Shown here: positions 1-8,281 of the stretch, one piece after another | Layout of the letters: every line of letters starts with the position of its first letter | Position numbering within the stretch: position 1 is the stretch's first letter | Assembly: GCF_025999835.1 (NCBI RefSeq) | Contig: NZ_AP025628.1 | Location: 2,914,001 to 2,978,000, forward strand | DNA: 64,000 bases | From: Caldinitratiruptor microaerophilus | GTDB lineage: Bacteria; Bacillota; Sulfobacillia; Symbiobacteriales; ZC4RG38 | Direction: 5' to 3' | Translations under genes and position numbers: made by a program | The notes under the pieces: generated by a model | The model's input: only the letters and a program-made list of their open reading frames with translations | Told to the model about the DNA's origin: nothing | The model's database searches: none

Positions 1-16
1 GACCATCTTGTTTCAT
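1..16 (-). CDS. atpE: start of atpE (ATP synthase F0 subunit c), cut by the window edge
   Basis: Only about five codons are visible on the minus strand. An ATG at 16-14 follows an AGGAGGT Shine-Dalgarno sequence, unusually close (about 3 nt). Its position just downstream of atpB is where subunit c lies in nearly all bacterial atp operons. The product identity comes from this gene order, not from protein sequence. Another ATG at 6-4 in a different frame lies about 12 nt from the same SD, so the true start is unsettled. Confidence 0.4.
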
Positions 17-127
17 GTACCTCCTCATGATGGCTTGGGGCACGCGGGCTTCTCGCCCTTGATGCTTCACGTCCTCCCGGGGAAGGGCCGGGGCCTTCCT
101 AGAGGGGGAGGAAATCCGGACACGCGG

Positions 128-925
128 TCAGTGGGCGGCGGCCGCGTGGGCCTCGTGGGCGCCGTGGCCGTGGTCGCCGTGCGCCAGGTGCGCCCTGGCC
201 TCGATGACGCCGCCGATGTAGATGGCGGTGAGCGTGGTGAACACCACCGCCTGGATCGCCCCGAAGAGCAGGCTCAGGCCCATGATCGGGATCGGGGCGA
301 GGTAGGGCGCCAGGGTCGAGATGATGAGGAGGAGGACCTCCTCGGCGAAGATGTTGCCGAAGAGTCGGAGGCTCAGCGAGAAGGGACGCACGAACTCCTC
401 GAGGATGCGGAGCGGGCCCATCAGGATGGCCAGGGGGCCCTGGTGCAGCTCCAGGACGTGCGTGATCCAGCCGCCGAAGCCGAGCTCGCGGATCGAGATC
501 ACCTGGACGGCGATCATCACCACGACGCCCAGGCCGGCGGTGGTGCCCCACTTGCCGGTGGGCGGGTAGAAGGACCACGTCTGCCCGGCCGTGGGGATGA
601 GGCCCGAGTAGTTGCTGAGCAAGATGAACAAGAAGAAGGTGGCCAGGAGCGGCAGGTACTTGCGGGCCTCCTTGCGGCCTCCGATAAACCCGGCGAGCCA
701 GCCCTCCAGGAAGTCCAGCGCGTACTCGAAGAAGCCCTGGATCCGGGTGCGCGGGACGGGGCGGATCGCCCGGTTCACGAGGACGGCCAGGAGCACCAGC
801 ACGCCCATGACCAGCCACTCGCCGACCACCAGGTTGTCGATCCCCAGGGCGGGAACCAACATGTGCGGTTCGTGAAACTCGATCGCCGGACCTGCGGCCT
901 CCCCCAGGGTCCAGAGTCCGGTCAA
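128..925 (-). CDS. atpB: ATP synthase F0 subunit a
   Basis: Integral-membrane a subunit of the F0 proton channel, forming the proton half-channels against the c-ring. The 265-residue protein has several hydrophobic helices. The diagnostic helix SLRLFGNIFAEE carries the essential arginine (SLRLFGN), and a final membrane segment holds the FTTLTAIYIGG stretch. The C-terminus is a His-rich tail (HGDHGHGAHEAHAAAAH), which is unusual. I place the start at the TTG at 925-923: a GGGAGG lies 5 nt upstream, and the TTGA overlaps the stop of the preceding atpI gene, implying translational coupling. It is the third gene of the atp operon and atpE follows about 110 nt downstream. Confidence 0.95.
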   Translation of the reverse strand: MTGLWTLGEAAGPAIEFHEPHMLVPALGIDNLVVGEWLVMGVLVLLAVLVNRAIRPVPRTRIQGFFEYALDFLEGWLAGFIGGRKEARKYLPLLATFFLFILLSNYSGLIPTAGQTWSFYPPTGKWGTTAGLGVVVMIAVQVISIRELGFGGWITHVLELHQGPLAILMGPLRILEEFVRPFSLSLRLFGNIFAEEVLLLIISTLAPYLAPIPIMGLSLLFGAIQAVVFTTLTAIYIGGVIEARAHLAHGDHGHGAHEAHAAAAH

Positions 926-1209
926 TCAAACCTCCCCCCTTTCCGCGTGTAGACGATAAAAAGAGAAATCTTCACTGCGACCGTGAGGCTGAGTGCGGCA
1001 GCGATCAGGCCGGACGCGCTGCGGGTCAGCACCCAGAACAGAACCAGCAGCAGGATGTCAAAGACGTACCGCGCAAAGAACATGCCGCCCAGTATCCGGA
1101 CCGGCTCCTTCCCGGCCCGGCGGACGCGGTCCATCGCCCGGAACAGGAGGGCGTTCTCCAGGAAGCCGGCTGCTGCCCCGAATGTGATGCCGAGAACAAC
1201 TCCTAGCAC
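922..1209 (-). CDS. atpI: ATP synthase subunit I (AtpI-type, four-helix membrane protein)
   Basis: A 95-residue hydrophobic protein directly upstream of atpB, in the position of atpI/uncI. It reads as membrane helices separated by a basic loop (RAMDRVRRAGKEPVR), as expected for the ATP synthase I chain that helps assemble the c-ring or handles Mg2+. I use the GTG at 1209, which has AGGGGG 9 nt upstream, rather than a longer upstream extension that reads as low-complexity Arg/Gly/Pro. Its stop overlaps the atpB start (TTGA). It is the second of two AtpI-like genes here. Confidence 0.75.
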   Translation of the reverse strand: MLGVVLGITFGAAAGFLENALLFRAMDRVRRAGKEPVRILGGMFFARYVFDILLLVLFWVLTRSASGLIAAALSLTVAVKISLFIVYTRKGGRFD

Positions 1210-1222
1210 GAAAGAAGTCCCC

Positions 1223-1513
1223 CTAGCGGGGTCCCTCTTCGGGACCACCCCGGGAGGGCTCCCTGGCCTTCGCCCTCCTCTCCCGCTCCGCGCGCTCCAG
1301 GCGGGCAAGCCCGCGGAAGAGGCTCTGGAAGGATACGGCCAGCGCGAGCAGCACGCCGGTCAGGCCAAACCAGGGGACTTCGGCTCCCCGGGCCCGATCC
1401 ACCCAGTACCCGCCGCCCCCCAGGAGAACCACCGCTGCCAGGAGCATGTAGCCGAAATCGGCCGCCAGGCTGAGGTACGGGGACCAGTTGGAGCGTCGGG
1501 GGCGTTCGGGCAA
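1223..1513 (-). CDS. AtpZ/AtpI-family membrane protein, first gene of the atp operon
   Basis: A 96-residue protein with two predicted membrane helices (around YMLLAAVVLLGGGGYWVD and WFGLTGVLLALAVSF) and a basic, charged C-terminal tail, typical of the AtpZ/AtpI family encoded upstream of atpB. I choose the TTG at 1513: AAGGAGG lies 9 nt upstream, and the promoter at 1561-1589 would start transcription near 1553-1555, which makes the longer TTG start at 1555 unlikely. The gene is separated by 13 nt from the next atpI gene. Members are thought to form an Mg2+/Ca2+ channel or aid F0 assembly; the role here is inferred from context. Confidence 0.7.
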   Translation of the reverse strand: MPERPRRSNWSPYLSLAADFGYMLLAAVVLLGGGGYWVDRARGAEVPWFGLTGVLLALAVSFQSLFRGLARLERAERERRAKAREPSRGGPEEGPR

Positions 1514-1560
1514 CGGCTCGGGCCTCCTTCGTGCCAGCGGGCCGCCGACTCCCAACGGGC

Positions 1561-1589
1561 ATTATACAACCCTGGCCATCGTTACACAA
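1561..1589 (-). promoter_or_regulatory. sigma-A-type promoter of the atp operon
   Basis: Minus strand: -10 box TATAAT (1566-1561, perfect consensus), 17-nt spacer, -35 box TTGTGT (1589-1584). The expected transcription start is near 1554, about 40 nt upstream of the TTG start of the first atp gene. Confidence 0.65.
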
Positions 1590-1712
1590 CGGGAATGGAC
1601 CCTAAGAGAAATTCCAACATGGAAACCACATGATTCCCGTCCGGGTGGGCCGTTCACGCCGCCACCCCGCCCGGGCGGGCGCCGGGCTTGCCCTCCCCGG
1701 CCGGGCCGGCGG

Positions 1713-2864
1713 TCACGGCGCGAACTCGGACGGAAGCGCCGGAGCCAGGCCGAAGTGGTGGGCCAGGATGCCGGCGATGCGCTCGGAAGCCCGCCCGTCC
1801 CCGAACGGGTTGCGGGCCCGTGCCATGGCCGCGTAGGCCTCCGCGTCCGAGAGAAGCCGGTGCGCGTGGGCGTAGACGGCCTCGCGGCTCGTGCCCGCCA
1901 GCACCACGGTGCCCGCCGCCACCGCCTCGGGCCGCTCCGTGGTGTCCCGCATGAGCACCAGAGGCCGGCCGAAGACGGGGGTCTCCTCCTGCAGGCCGCC
2001 CGAGTCGCTGAGCACCAGGTACGACCGGGCGAGCAGGTTGATCATGTCCGGGTAGTCGATGGGATCCAGCAGGAGGATCCGAGGGTGCCCGGAGAGGATG
2101 GGGAAGGCCACCTCCCGGACCGCCGGCCCCAGGTGCACCGGGTAGACCAGGAGCACGTCCGGGTGGGTCTCTACGAGCTCCCGCATGGCGGTGAACATCT
2201 GGCGCATGGGCTCGCCCCAGTTCTCCCGCCGGTGGGCGGTGACGGCGACCACGCGCCAGCGCCCGAAGTCGACTTCCCGCAGGCGGGGCTCGTGGAACCG
2301 GTAGTCCTCCCGGTACGTGATGAGCGTGGCGTCCACGCCCGTCTGCCCGGTCACGAAGATGCGGGACGGGTCGATCCCCTCCCGCAGCAGGTTCTCCCGG
2401 TTCGCCGGCGTGGGTGCGAAGAGGAGGTCCGCCACCGCGTCGGTGAGGCGGCGGTTCATCTCCTCCGGGAACGGCGAGTACTTGTTGTAGGTCCGCAGCC
2501 CGGCCTCGACGTGCCCGACCGGCACCTGGTTGTAATACGCCGCCAGGGTCCCGGCCAGGGTCGTGTGGGTGTCGCCGTGGACGAGCACCATGTCCGGGCG
2601 CTCGCCCCGGATGACCTCTTCCAGCCCCACGAGCGCCGCGGTCACGATGTAGCTCAGCGTCTGGCGGGGTTGCATGATGTCCAGGTCGTGGTCGGGGACG
2701 ATGCCGAAGTGGGCCAGCACCTGGTCGAGCTGCTCCCGGTGCTGGCCGGTCACGGCCACCCGCACGTCGAACCATTCGGGGCGCCGCCGGAGCGCCTGCA
2801 CCACGGGCGCCATCTTCGTGGCCTCCGGGCGGGTCCCGAAGATCGTCAGGACCTTGCGCCTCAC
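1713..2864 (-). CDS. wecB: UDP-N-acetylglucosamine 2-epimerase (non-hydrolysing)
   Basis: Interconverts UDP-GlcNAc and UDP-ManNAc, the donor for teichoic-acid linkage units or other surface glycans (MnaA in Bacillus). The 383-residue product begins with the signature GTRPEATKMAPVVQAL and carries the family motifs GDTHTT, EAGLRT and HRRENWG, plus SGGLQEE near the C-terminus. I chose the GTG at 2864: it has GGGAGG 7 nt upstream and overlaps the stop of the upstream tagO gene (GTGA). The pair tagO-mnaA directly upstream of the atp operon, below upp, matches the Bacillus layout. Confidence 0.95.
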   Translation of the reverse strand: MRRKVLTIFGTRPEATKMAPVVQALRRRPEWFDVRVAVTGQHREQLDQVLAHFGIVPDHDLDIMQPRQTLSYIVTAALVGLEEVIRGERPDMVLVHGDTHTTLAGTLAAYYNQVPVGHVEAGLRTYNKYSPFPEEMNRRLTDAVADLLFAPTPANRENLLREGIDPSRIFVTGQTGVDATLITYREDYRFHEPRLREVDFGRWRVVAVTAHRRENWGEPMRQMFTAMRELVETHPDVLLVYPVHLGPAVREVAFPILSGHPRILLLDPIDYPDMINLLARSYLVLSDSGGLQEETPVFGRPLVLMRDTTERPEAVAAGTVVLAGTSREAVYAHAHRLLSDAEAYAAMARARNPFGDGRASERIAGILAHHFGLAPALPSEFAP

Positions 2865-3952
2865 CGCCCCGCCTCCCGGCGTCCCTCCCCGCCGGCGGAG
2901 CGGTGCGTCCCGCCGCCGAGCGTGAGAAGGCCGGTCCGCGCGCCGCCGTACAGGAGGCCCAGGCTCACGGCGGCCATGACCGCGAGGGCCCGGTCCTGGG
3001 CGAGTTCCGAGGCGGTCACGGCGGTGAGCGCCAGGGCCCCGGAGACCGTCCACAGCAGGAGGACCGCCGCGCGCTGGCTCAGGCCGAGCCGCAGGAGCCG
3101 GTGGTGCAGGTGGTCCCGGTCAGGCTCCCCGACGGGCCGGTGCCCCAGGACCCGGCGCAGGATCGCCAGCGCCGTGTCGGCGATGGGCAGGCCCAGGGCG
3201 ACGATCGGCACCAGCACCCCCACGGCGAGCGCGCTCTTGAGCACCCCGTACACGGCGACGGCGCCGAGGGTGAAGCCCAGGAACATGGCGCCGGCGTCGC
3301 CCATGAAGATGCGGGCCGGGTTGAAGTTGTAGCGCAGGAACCCCACGGCTGCCCCCGCCAGTGCGGCGGCGAGGAGGGTCGCCTCCCGCTGGCCCTGCCC
3401 CAGCGCCACCGCCACCAGCGTGAGGGCGCCGATCGTCGAGATGCCCGCGGCAAGCCCGTCCAGCCCGTCCGCAAGGTTGATGACGTTCGTGAAGCTCACG
3501 AGCCAGAGCACCGTGAGGGGCACGGCCAGCCAGCCGAAGAAGATGTAGTCTCCCGGCCGGGAGGTGAAGAAGTTCTGGATCCAGTCGATCCGCAGGTCAA
3601 AACCCACCACCGTGACCGCCGCTGCCGCAATCTGGAGGAGGAACTTCACCCGGGCGCTCAGGCCGCCGGCGCGCCGGCGAAGGTCGTCCACGAGGCCGAC
3701 GGCGAAGGCGAGGCTCCCACCGACCAGGATGCCCAGTTCCCCGCGGTCGAGCGGCCGGGCCACTGCCAGGACCGCGAGCACGAATGCGGCGAAGATCGCC
3801 AGGCCGCCCAGGTAGGGCGTGGGCTCCCGGTGGACGCTGCGGGACACCACCGGGTCGAGGCAACCCGTGCGCAGGGCCAGCTTGCGGGCGAGCGGCGTCA
3901 GGACGAGAGCGAGGACCGTGGCGAGAAGAAAGCCGAGAAGGCCACCGTGCAT
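2861..3952 (-). CDS. tagO: undecaprenyl-phosphate GlcNAc-1-phosphate transferase (TagO/WecA)
   Basis: A polytopic membrane enzyme of the MraY/WecA family, 363 residues with about ten hydrophobic segments. It transfers GlcNAc-1-P from UDP-GlcNAc to undecaprenyl phosphate, the first step of wall teichoic acid or related polymer synthesis. Visible family motifs are VDDLRRR (DDxxD-type loop), NVINLADGLDGLAAG, FMGDAGAMFLG and the HLHHRLL motif near residue 280. It is translationally coupled to wecB, which supplies the next sugar donor, so the two genes act in one pathway. MraY itself is less likely because the NxxNxxDGxDGL and HxHH motifs are of the WecA type. Confidence 0.92.
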   Translation of the reverse strand: MHGGLLGFLLATVLALVLTPLARKLALRTGCLDPVVSRSVHREPTPYLGGLAIFAAFVLAVLAVARPLDRGELGILVGGSLAFAVGLVDDLRRRAGGLSARVKFLLQIAAAAVTVVGFDLRIDWIQNFFTSRPGDYIFFGWLAVPLTVLWLVSFTNVINLADGLDGLAAGISTIGALTLVAVALGQGQREATLLAAALAGAAVGFLRYNFNPARIFMGDAGAMFLGFTLGAVAVYGVLKSALAVGVLVPIVALGLPIADTALAILRRVLGHRPVGEPDRDHLHHRLLRLGLSQRAAVLLLWTVSGALALTAVTASELAQDRALAVMAAVSLGLLYGGARTGLLTLGGGTHRSAGGEGRREAGR

Positions 3953-4035
3953 CTTGACAGGTCATCTCCCGGATCGCGCCGGGGACGGGACACCCCGGAC
4001 ATCGGGGGCATTGTACCCCTCATCTCCCCGTGACG

Positions 4036-4437
4036 TCAAAGCGCACCCCGCGGTTCCCGGTCCCGCTGCCCGCCGGCCGGGTCGGCCTGCCGGGGAAGCG
4101 GGGTCAGATAGCCCTTGCGGGTGAGCTTCTCGATGTGCTCGGCGAGCACCGAGCGCGTGTCCAGGCCGTACTCGTCCTCCAGGACGAACATCATGGTGAC
4201 GGCGGTCTGCGCCACGTCCAGGAGCTCCAGGGCGACCTCGCGCAGGAGGTCCTGGGGCGTGGCGCCGGGGGGCGTCTGGATGCCGGCGGCACCCCTCAGC
4301 CGGCTGATGGCGGCCCCCAGCTCGCCGGCCTCCTCCATGAGCTTGAGGGCCGTGGACTCGACGGTGACGTTCTTCAGGATTCGGTCGAGCTTGGGGAGGG
4401 ACAGGGACTTCGACTCGGACAAGCGATCCGCCCCCAT
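4036..4437 (-). CDS. MazG-like nucleotide pyrophosphohydrolase
   Basis: A 133-residue all-alpha protein with the MazG-type metal-binding pattern: EEAGELGAAI (ExxE) followed by ELLDVAQTAV (ExxD). This fold hydrolyses (d)NTPs to monophosphates and pyrophosphate, often as a house-cleaning enzyme. The start ATG at 4437 has GGAG about 8 nt upstream and lies 3 nt after the stop of the dCMP deaminase-like gene, so the two are co-transcribed. Sitting beside a deoxycytidylate deaminase and upp suggests a role in pyrimidine nucleotide balance; the substrate is not knowable from sequence. Confidence 0.75.
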   Translation of the reverse strand: MGADRLSESKSLSLPKLDRILKNVTVESTALKLMEEAGELGAAISRLRGAAGIQTPPGATPQDLLREVALELLDVAQTAVTMMFVLEDEYGLDTRSVLAEHIEKLTRKGYLTPLPRQADPAGGQRDREPRGAL

Positions 4438-4440
4438 CTC

Positions 4441-4998
4441 TCAGGCTCCGCGGGGGTCGCGGACCAGCCGGTAGCCGGCCCGTGCCGGGACGAAACGGGC
4501 GAAGGGGAGGTCGCCGTCATCCAGCACGACGCGGGTCGCGGCGGCCTCGGCATCGCCCGGAGGCTCCTCCACCGGGACCGCCCGGTACAGCTCGACCCCG
4601 CCGGCCCGCAGGACGCCGGCGGAGTTCGGGTCGGGGTAATCGGCCAGGTAGATGACCCGCTCCACGCCGGCCTGCACCAGGGCCTTGGCGCAGTCCACGC
4701 AGGGGAAGTCGGTGGTGTAGAGGGTGCTGCCCCGGCTGCTGACGCCGTTCAGGGCGCACTGGAGAAGGGCGTTCAGCTCGGCGTGGACGGTGCGCTTGCA
4801 GTGACCGTTGTCGAGAAGGCAGCCCACGTCGTCGCAGTGCGGCGCCCCCCGCACGGCGCCGTTGTAGCCCGTGGCGATCACGCGCGCGTCACGCACGAGC
4901 ACCGCGCCGACACGCCGGCGCGGGCAGGTCGCCCGGGTGGCGGCCAGCCGGGCCATCTCCACGAAGTACTCGTCCCACGTGGGGCGGCGGTGCGACAT
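4441..4998 (-). CDS. deoxycytidylate (dCMP) deaminase-type protein, ComEB-like
   Basis: Zinc-dependent deaminase of the cytidine/deoxycytidylate family, 185 residues. The zinc site is clear: HAE in TVHAELNALL, and PCVDC in DFPCVDCAKAL. An insertion with Cys and His residues (HCDDVGCLLDNGHCKR) precedes it, as in dCMP deaminases and ComEB, where it binds a second zinc. Expected reaction: dCMP to dUMP, feeding thymidylate synthesis. It lies between upp and a MazG-like gene, a pyrimidine-metabolism neighbourhood. The C-terminal 40 residues (after the GVELYRAVP strand) look like an extension compared with the usual length of about 150 residues. Confidence 0.88.
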   Translation of the reverse strand: MSHRRPTWDEYFVEMARLAATRATCPRRRVGAVLVRDARVIATGYNGAVRGAPHCDDVGCLLDNGHCKRTVHAELNALLQCALNGVSSRGSTLYTTDFPCVDCAKALVQAGVERVIYLADYPDPNSAGVLRAGGVELYRAVPVEEPPGDAEAAATRVVLDDGDLPFARFVPARAGYRLVRDPRGA

Positions 4999-5015
4999 CG
5001 CCGGTCACCCCTGGG

Positions 5016-5645
5016 CTACTTCGTGCCGTACAGCCGGTCCCCGGCGTCTCCGAGGCCCGGCACGATGTAGGCGTGCTCGTCCAGGTGGGAGTCGATCGCG
5101 GCCACGTAGATGTCCACGTCCGCGTGGCGCTCCTGCACCCGCCGGACGCCCTCCGGCGCGGCCACCAGCGCCATCAGCTTGATCTGCCGCGCCCCCCGCT
5201 CCTTGAGGAAGTCGATGGCCGCCACGGCGCTGCCGCCCGTCGCCAGCATGGGGTCGAGCACGATGATCTCGCGCTCGTTCACGTCCGGCGGGAGCTTGCA
5301 GTAGTACTCGACGGGAAGGTGCGTCTCCGGATCGCGGTACAGGCCCACGTGCCCCACCCGGGCCGCCGGGATCAGGCGCAGGACCCCGTTCACCATCCCG
5401 AGCCCCGCCCGGAGGATCGGGACGAGGCCGATCTTCTTCCCGGCCAGCATCCGGAACCGGCCCCGCGCGAGGGGAGTGGTCACCTCCACCTCCTCGGTGG
5501 GGAGGTCGCGGGTGATCTCGTAGGCCATGAGCATCGAGATCTCCTCGAGCAGTTCCCGGAAGTCCTTCGGACCCGTGTTCACGTCCCGCATGATGGTCAG
5601 CTTGTGCTGGACCAGCGGGTGATCGATGACGACGACCCGTCCCAA
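5016..5645 (-). CDS. upp: uracil phosphoribosyltransferase
   Basis: Salvages uracil with PRPP to UMP. The 209-residue product matches the usual UPRT length and shows the PRPP-binding loop [14 protein letters not shown], the RAGLGMVNG stretch and the C-terminal uracil-binding region ([17 protein letters not shown]). I choose the TTG at 5645, which has GGGAGG 7 nt upstream and gives a start [21 protein letters not shown]-like alignment. A GTG at 5699 overlapping the upstream stop would add 18 residues with no family counterpart. In Bacillus glyA lies between ywlG and upp; here it is missing and the genes are adjacent. Confidence 0.95.
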   Translation of the reverse strand: MGRVVVIDHPLVQHKLTIMRDVNTGPKDFRELLEEISMLMAYEITRDLPTEEVEVTTPLARGRFRMLAGKKIGLVPILRAGLGMVNGVLRLIPAARVGHVGLYRDPETHLPVEYYCKLPPDVNEREIIVLDPMLATGGSAVAAIDFLKERGARQIKLMALVAAPEGVRRVQERHADVDIYVAAIDSHLDEHAYIVPGLGDAGDRLYGTK

Positions 5646-5695
5646 GTTCCGGCCTCCCGTCGGTACCTTGTCGTGAGCGGCGGGCTGGACCGGGG

Positions 5696-6283
5696 TCACC
5701 CCTCGCGGCGGTACACGGCGCGTTCGCCGCCGATCAGCTTGGGCCGCGTGCGCGCCGCGGTCAGCACGGCCTCGCCGATCGTGCGCAGGCTGAGCCGCAC
5801 CGGAACCGCCACCCGCCTCAGGTGCATCCCGATGAGCGTCTGCCCGATGTCAAGCCCGGCGTGCCCCTGGCCGCGCAGGTCCTCGACCACCACGGCGTCG
5901 GGCTCGGCGAATGCCCGGGCGGCGAAGGCACCCCCCGCCCGGGGGACGGGGACCACCGTGACCTCCTCCAGGCCGTAGCGCTCCGCGCACGCCCGGCTCA
6001 CCACCAGCGCCCGGTTCAGGTGCTCGCACGCCTGGCAGGCGAGGAAGATCCCGCGTGCACCCGTCACCTCGGCGAGGGGGCCGTACACGGCGTCGGCGAT
6101 CGCGCGGGAGCCTGCCGTGCCGATGCGCCGGCCGGCCACCTCGCTGGTGGAACACCCCACCACCAGGATCTGGCCGCTCCGGAGCCCCGCCACGTCGACC
6201 AGCTCCAGGGCGGCCTGCCGGACCTGCTCCCGCACGGTCGCGAGAAGCTCCTCCGGAGGCAGGTCGGTGCGTTCCTCGGACAC
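5696..6283 (-). CDS. YwlG-like TIGR01440 family protein
   Basis: Conserved Firmicute protein of unknown biochemical function, about 195 residues. The characteristic segment [16 protein letters not shown] and the following [15 protein letters not shown], with its CxxC-like cysteines, are family hallmarks. It lies in the same place as ywlG in Bacillus, between rpiB and upp. I choose the GTG at 6283, because GGGGGTG six nt upstream fits the anti-SD; a GTG at 6292 overlapping the rpiB stop (GTGA) is the alternative and adds three residues. No catalytic function can be assigned. Confidence 0.85.
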   Translation of the reverse strand: MSEERTDLPPEELLATVREQVRQAALELVDVAGLRSGQILVVGCSTSEVAGRRIGTAGSRAIADAVYGPLAEVTGARGIFLACQACEHLNRALVVSRACAERYGLEEVTVVPVPRAGGAFAARAFAEPDAVVVEDLRGQGHAGLDIGQTLIGMHLRRVAVPVRLSLRTIGEAVLTAARTRPKLIGGERAVYRREG

Positions 6284-6288
6284 CGCGC

Positions 6289-6768
6289 TCACCCCCCGGT
6301 GACCCGGCCACCCGGAGGCGGGGGGGCGAACTCGAGCTCGATCGCCCGGATCTTGCCCACGCGCCGGGCGTGGCGGCCGCCCTCGAAACGCGCGGTCAGG
6401 AAGGCCCGGACGATGTCCTGCGCCAGCCCGGGCCCCACCACGCGGGCCCCCATGCAGAGCACGTTGGCGTCGTTGTGCTGGCGCGCCATGCGGGCGGAGT
6501 AAGGCTCGGCGCACAGGGCGGCGCGAATCCCCGGGACCTTGTTGGCCGTGATCGACACGCCGATCCCGGTGCCGCACATGAGCACGCCCAGATCGGCTTC
6601 CCCGGCCGCGACCGCGGCGGCCACGGCGCGGGCGAAGTCCGGGTAGTCGACCGACTCCCGGCTCATGGTCCCGAAGTCGCGCACCTCGTGCCCTTCCTGG
6701 CGCAGGACCTCGATCACCGCCTCCTTCAGGTCGAAACCGCCGTGGTCGCACCCCACCGCGATGATCAT
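6289..6768 (-). CDS. rpiB: ribose-5-phosphate isomerase B
   Basis: RpiB/LacAB-family sugar-phosphate isomerase of the pentose phosphate pathway, 159 residues. Visible motifs are CDHGGFDLK (ligand-binding start), the active-site MCGTGIGVSITANK and RQHNDANVLCMGARVVG. The ATG at 6768 overlaps the stop of the preceding phosphatase gene (ATGA) with AAAGGGG 9 nt upstream. The order ywlC-ywlE-rpiB-ywlG is conserved with Bacillus. The Pro-rich C-terminal tail (FAPPPPGGRVTGG) is longer than usual. Confidence 0.95.
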   Translation of the reverse strand: MIIAVGCDHGGFDLKEAVIEVLRQEGHEVRDFGTMSRESVDYPDFARAVAAAVAAGEADLGVLMCGTGIGVSITANKVPGIRAALCAEPYSARMARQHNDANVLCMGARVVGPGLAQDIVRAFLTARFEGGRHARRVGKIRAIELEFAPPPPGGRVTGG

Positions 6769-7247
6769 GACGGGCGGCCCCTTTCCTGCAGGTAACGGTC
6801 GAGTGCAGCTTCCACCAGTCGCTCCAGCACCTGGGCCGTCTCCCGGTAGCGTTCGAGCCCCGCTCCGAGGGGATCGGGGATGTCCGACGCCTCGCCGGTC
6901 GCATACTCGGACAGCGTGTGCACCCGGTCCCGGGCGCCGGGCGCCAGCTCCAGCACCCTGTCGCGGTGCGCCGCGGTCATGGTCAGCACCAGGTCGGCCG
7001 CCTCCACGTCCGGCGCCTCCAGGCGGCGGGCGCGGTGGGAGGAGAGGTCGACCCCCTTCTCGAGCAGCGCCGCCACGGCCTCGGGAGCCGCAGGGGCGTC
7101 GGGGGCGGCCGCGGTGCCGGCGGAGGCGACCTCGAGCTCGATCCCACGCCGTTCGGCGGCCCGCCGCATGAGCCCGGCGGCCATCGGACTGCGGCAGGTG
7201 TTCCCGGTGCACACCAGGAGGATGCGCGGGGGCCGGTCCGCACTCAC
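6765..7247 (-). CDS. low-molecular-weight phosphatase, YwlE type (probable protein-arginine phosphatase)
   Basis: 160-residue LMW-PTP fold enzyme with the P-loop CTGNTCRSP at residues 13-21 and the C-terminal acid loop DIPDPLG. In the classical tyrosine phosphatases the P-loop reads CLGNICRSP; here the Ile position is Thr (T17), as in Bacillus YwlE (T11), where this residue gives phosphoarginine specificity. The locus is also the ywlE locus: downstream of ywlC/sua5 and upstream of rpiB. The GTG at 7247 overlaps the sua5 stop (GTGA). The substrate call is inference; no McsB kinase gene is visible in the window. Confidence 0.85.
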   Translation of the reverse strand: MSADRPPRILLVCTGNTCRSPMAAGLMRRAAERRGIELEVASAGTAAAPDAPAAPEAVAALLEKGVDLSSHRARRLEAPDVEAADLVLTMTAAHRDRVLELAPGARDRVHTLSEYATGEASDIPDPLGAGLERYRETAQVLERLVEAALDRYLQERGRPS

Positions 7248-8281
7248 AGCTCGATCACCCGCCCCGCTGCCGCACGGCGCAGGCGGTTCATGATCGCCAG
7301 GCCGAGCCCTTCCTCCGGGAACCCCTCGGCCAGCACCACGTCGACCCCGTGGCGGTCGAACGCCCGTAGGGTGGCGAAAAGGCTGCTGGCCACCATCTCC
7401 AGGTTCTTGCGGCTCCCGACCTCGAGCACGACGGGCACCTGGTAGGTCCCGCGGCTCTCCGCGGTCGCCAGCACCCCCACCGTGCGCCCCTCCTGCATGA
7501 ACTCGTAGGCCAGATCGTTGATCTTCCGCTGGACGTCCCGCAGCGGGCCGTCGACCACGATCACCTGGGCCCGGGGCGCGTAGTGCGCGTACTTCTGTCC
7601 GGGCGAGCGGGGCGCCTCGCCAGCCTCGGCCCCGTGGACCGACGGGTCGATCTGGATCGGGCCGATGACGGCGCAGATCGCGCCGGGGGTCACCCCGCCG
7701 GGGCGGTACAGCACCGGCGGGTCGACGGAAAGATCGAGGAAGGTGGACTCCACCCCGACTCCGGTTTCGCCCGCGTCCAGGACCAGGTCGATGCGGCCGC
7801 CCAGGTCCTCGATCACGTGCTCGGCCCGGGTCGGGCTCGGGCGGCCCGAGAGGTTGGCCGACGGGGCGGCGATCGGCACCCCCGCGGCCCGGATGAGGCC
7901 GAGCGCGACCGGGTGGTCGGGCATCCGCACCCCGACGGTCGGCAGCCCCGCCGTCACCACGTCCGGAACGTGAGGCCGGCGGGGCAGGGCCAGCGTGAGC
8001 GGACCCGGCCAGAACCGCTGCATGAGCTCCCGCGCGGCCGGGGTGACCTCGGCCCACAGCGCCTCGGCCTCAGCCGGGGACGCCACGTGGACGATGAGCG
8101 GGTTGTCGGCCGGCCGGCCCTTCGCGCGGAAGACGCGCTCCACCGCGGCGGGGTCGAGGGCGCTGGCGCCGAGGCCGTACACGGTCTCGGTGGGGAAGGC
8201 CACCAGCCCGCCCCGCCGGATGACGTCGCCGGCCTCACGGAGGGCGTCCGGATCCGGCTGCCGCGGGTCCAGCCTGAGCAC
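7244..8281 (-). CDS. ywlC: L-threonylcarbamoyladenylate synthase (Sua5/YwlC)
   Basis: Makes threonylcarbamoyl-AMP from Thr, bicarbonate and ATP for the t6A37 modification of ANN-decoding tRNAs. The 345-residue protein has the YrdC domain (AFPTETVYGLGASA, KGRPADNPLIVHV, SANLSGRPSPT) followed by the Sua5-specific C-terminal domain (YAHYAPRAQVIVVDG), so it is the long Sua5 type rather than short YrdC. I choose the GTG at 8281, with GGAG 6 nt upstream, giving a start that aligns with YwlC; a longer frame to 8347 would read through repeat-like DNA. It is coupled to the phosphatase gene by GTGA. Confidence 0.93.
   Translation of the reverse strand: MLRLDPRQPDPDALREAGDVIRRGGLVAFPTETVYGLGASALDPAAVERVFRAKGRPADNPLIVHVASPAEAEALWAEVTPAARELMQRFWPGPLTLALPRRPHVPDVVTAGLPTVGVRMPDHPVALGLIRAAGVPIAAPSANLSGRPSPTRAEHVIEDLGGRIDLVLDAGETGVGVESTFLDLSVDPPVLYRPGGVTPGAICAVIGPIQIDPSVHGAEAGEAPRSPGQKYAHYAPRAQVIVVDGPLRDVQRKINDLAYEFMQEGRTVGVLATAESRGTYQVPVVLEVGSRKNLEMVASSLFATLRAFDRHGVDVVLAEGFPEEGLGLAIMNRLRRAAAGRVIEL

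Noticed and set aside
5646-5699. GTG start at 5699 for upp
   Set aside because: It adds 18 residues unlike the family and ignores the clear GGGAGG-TTG start at 5645.
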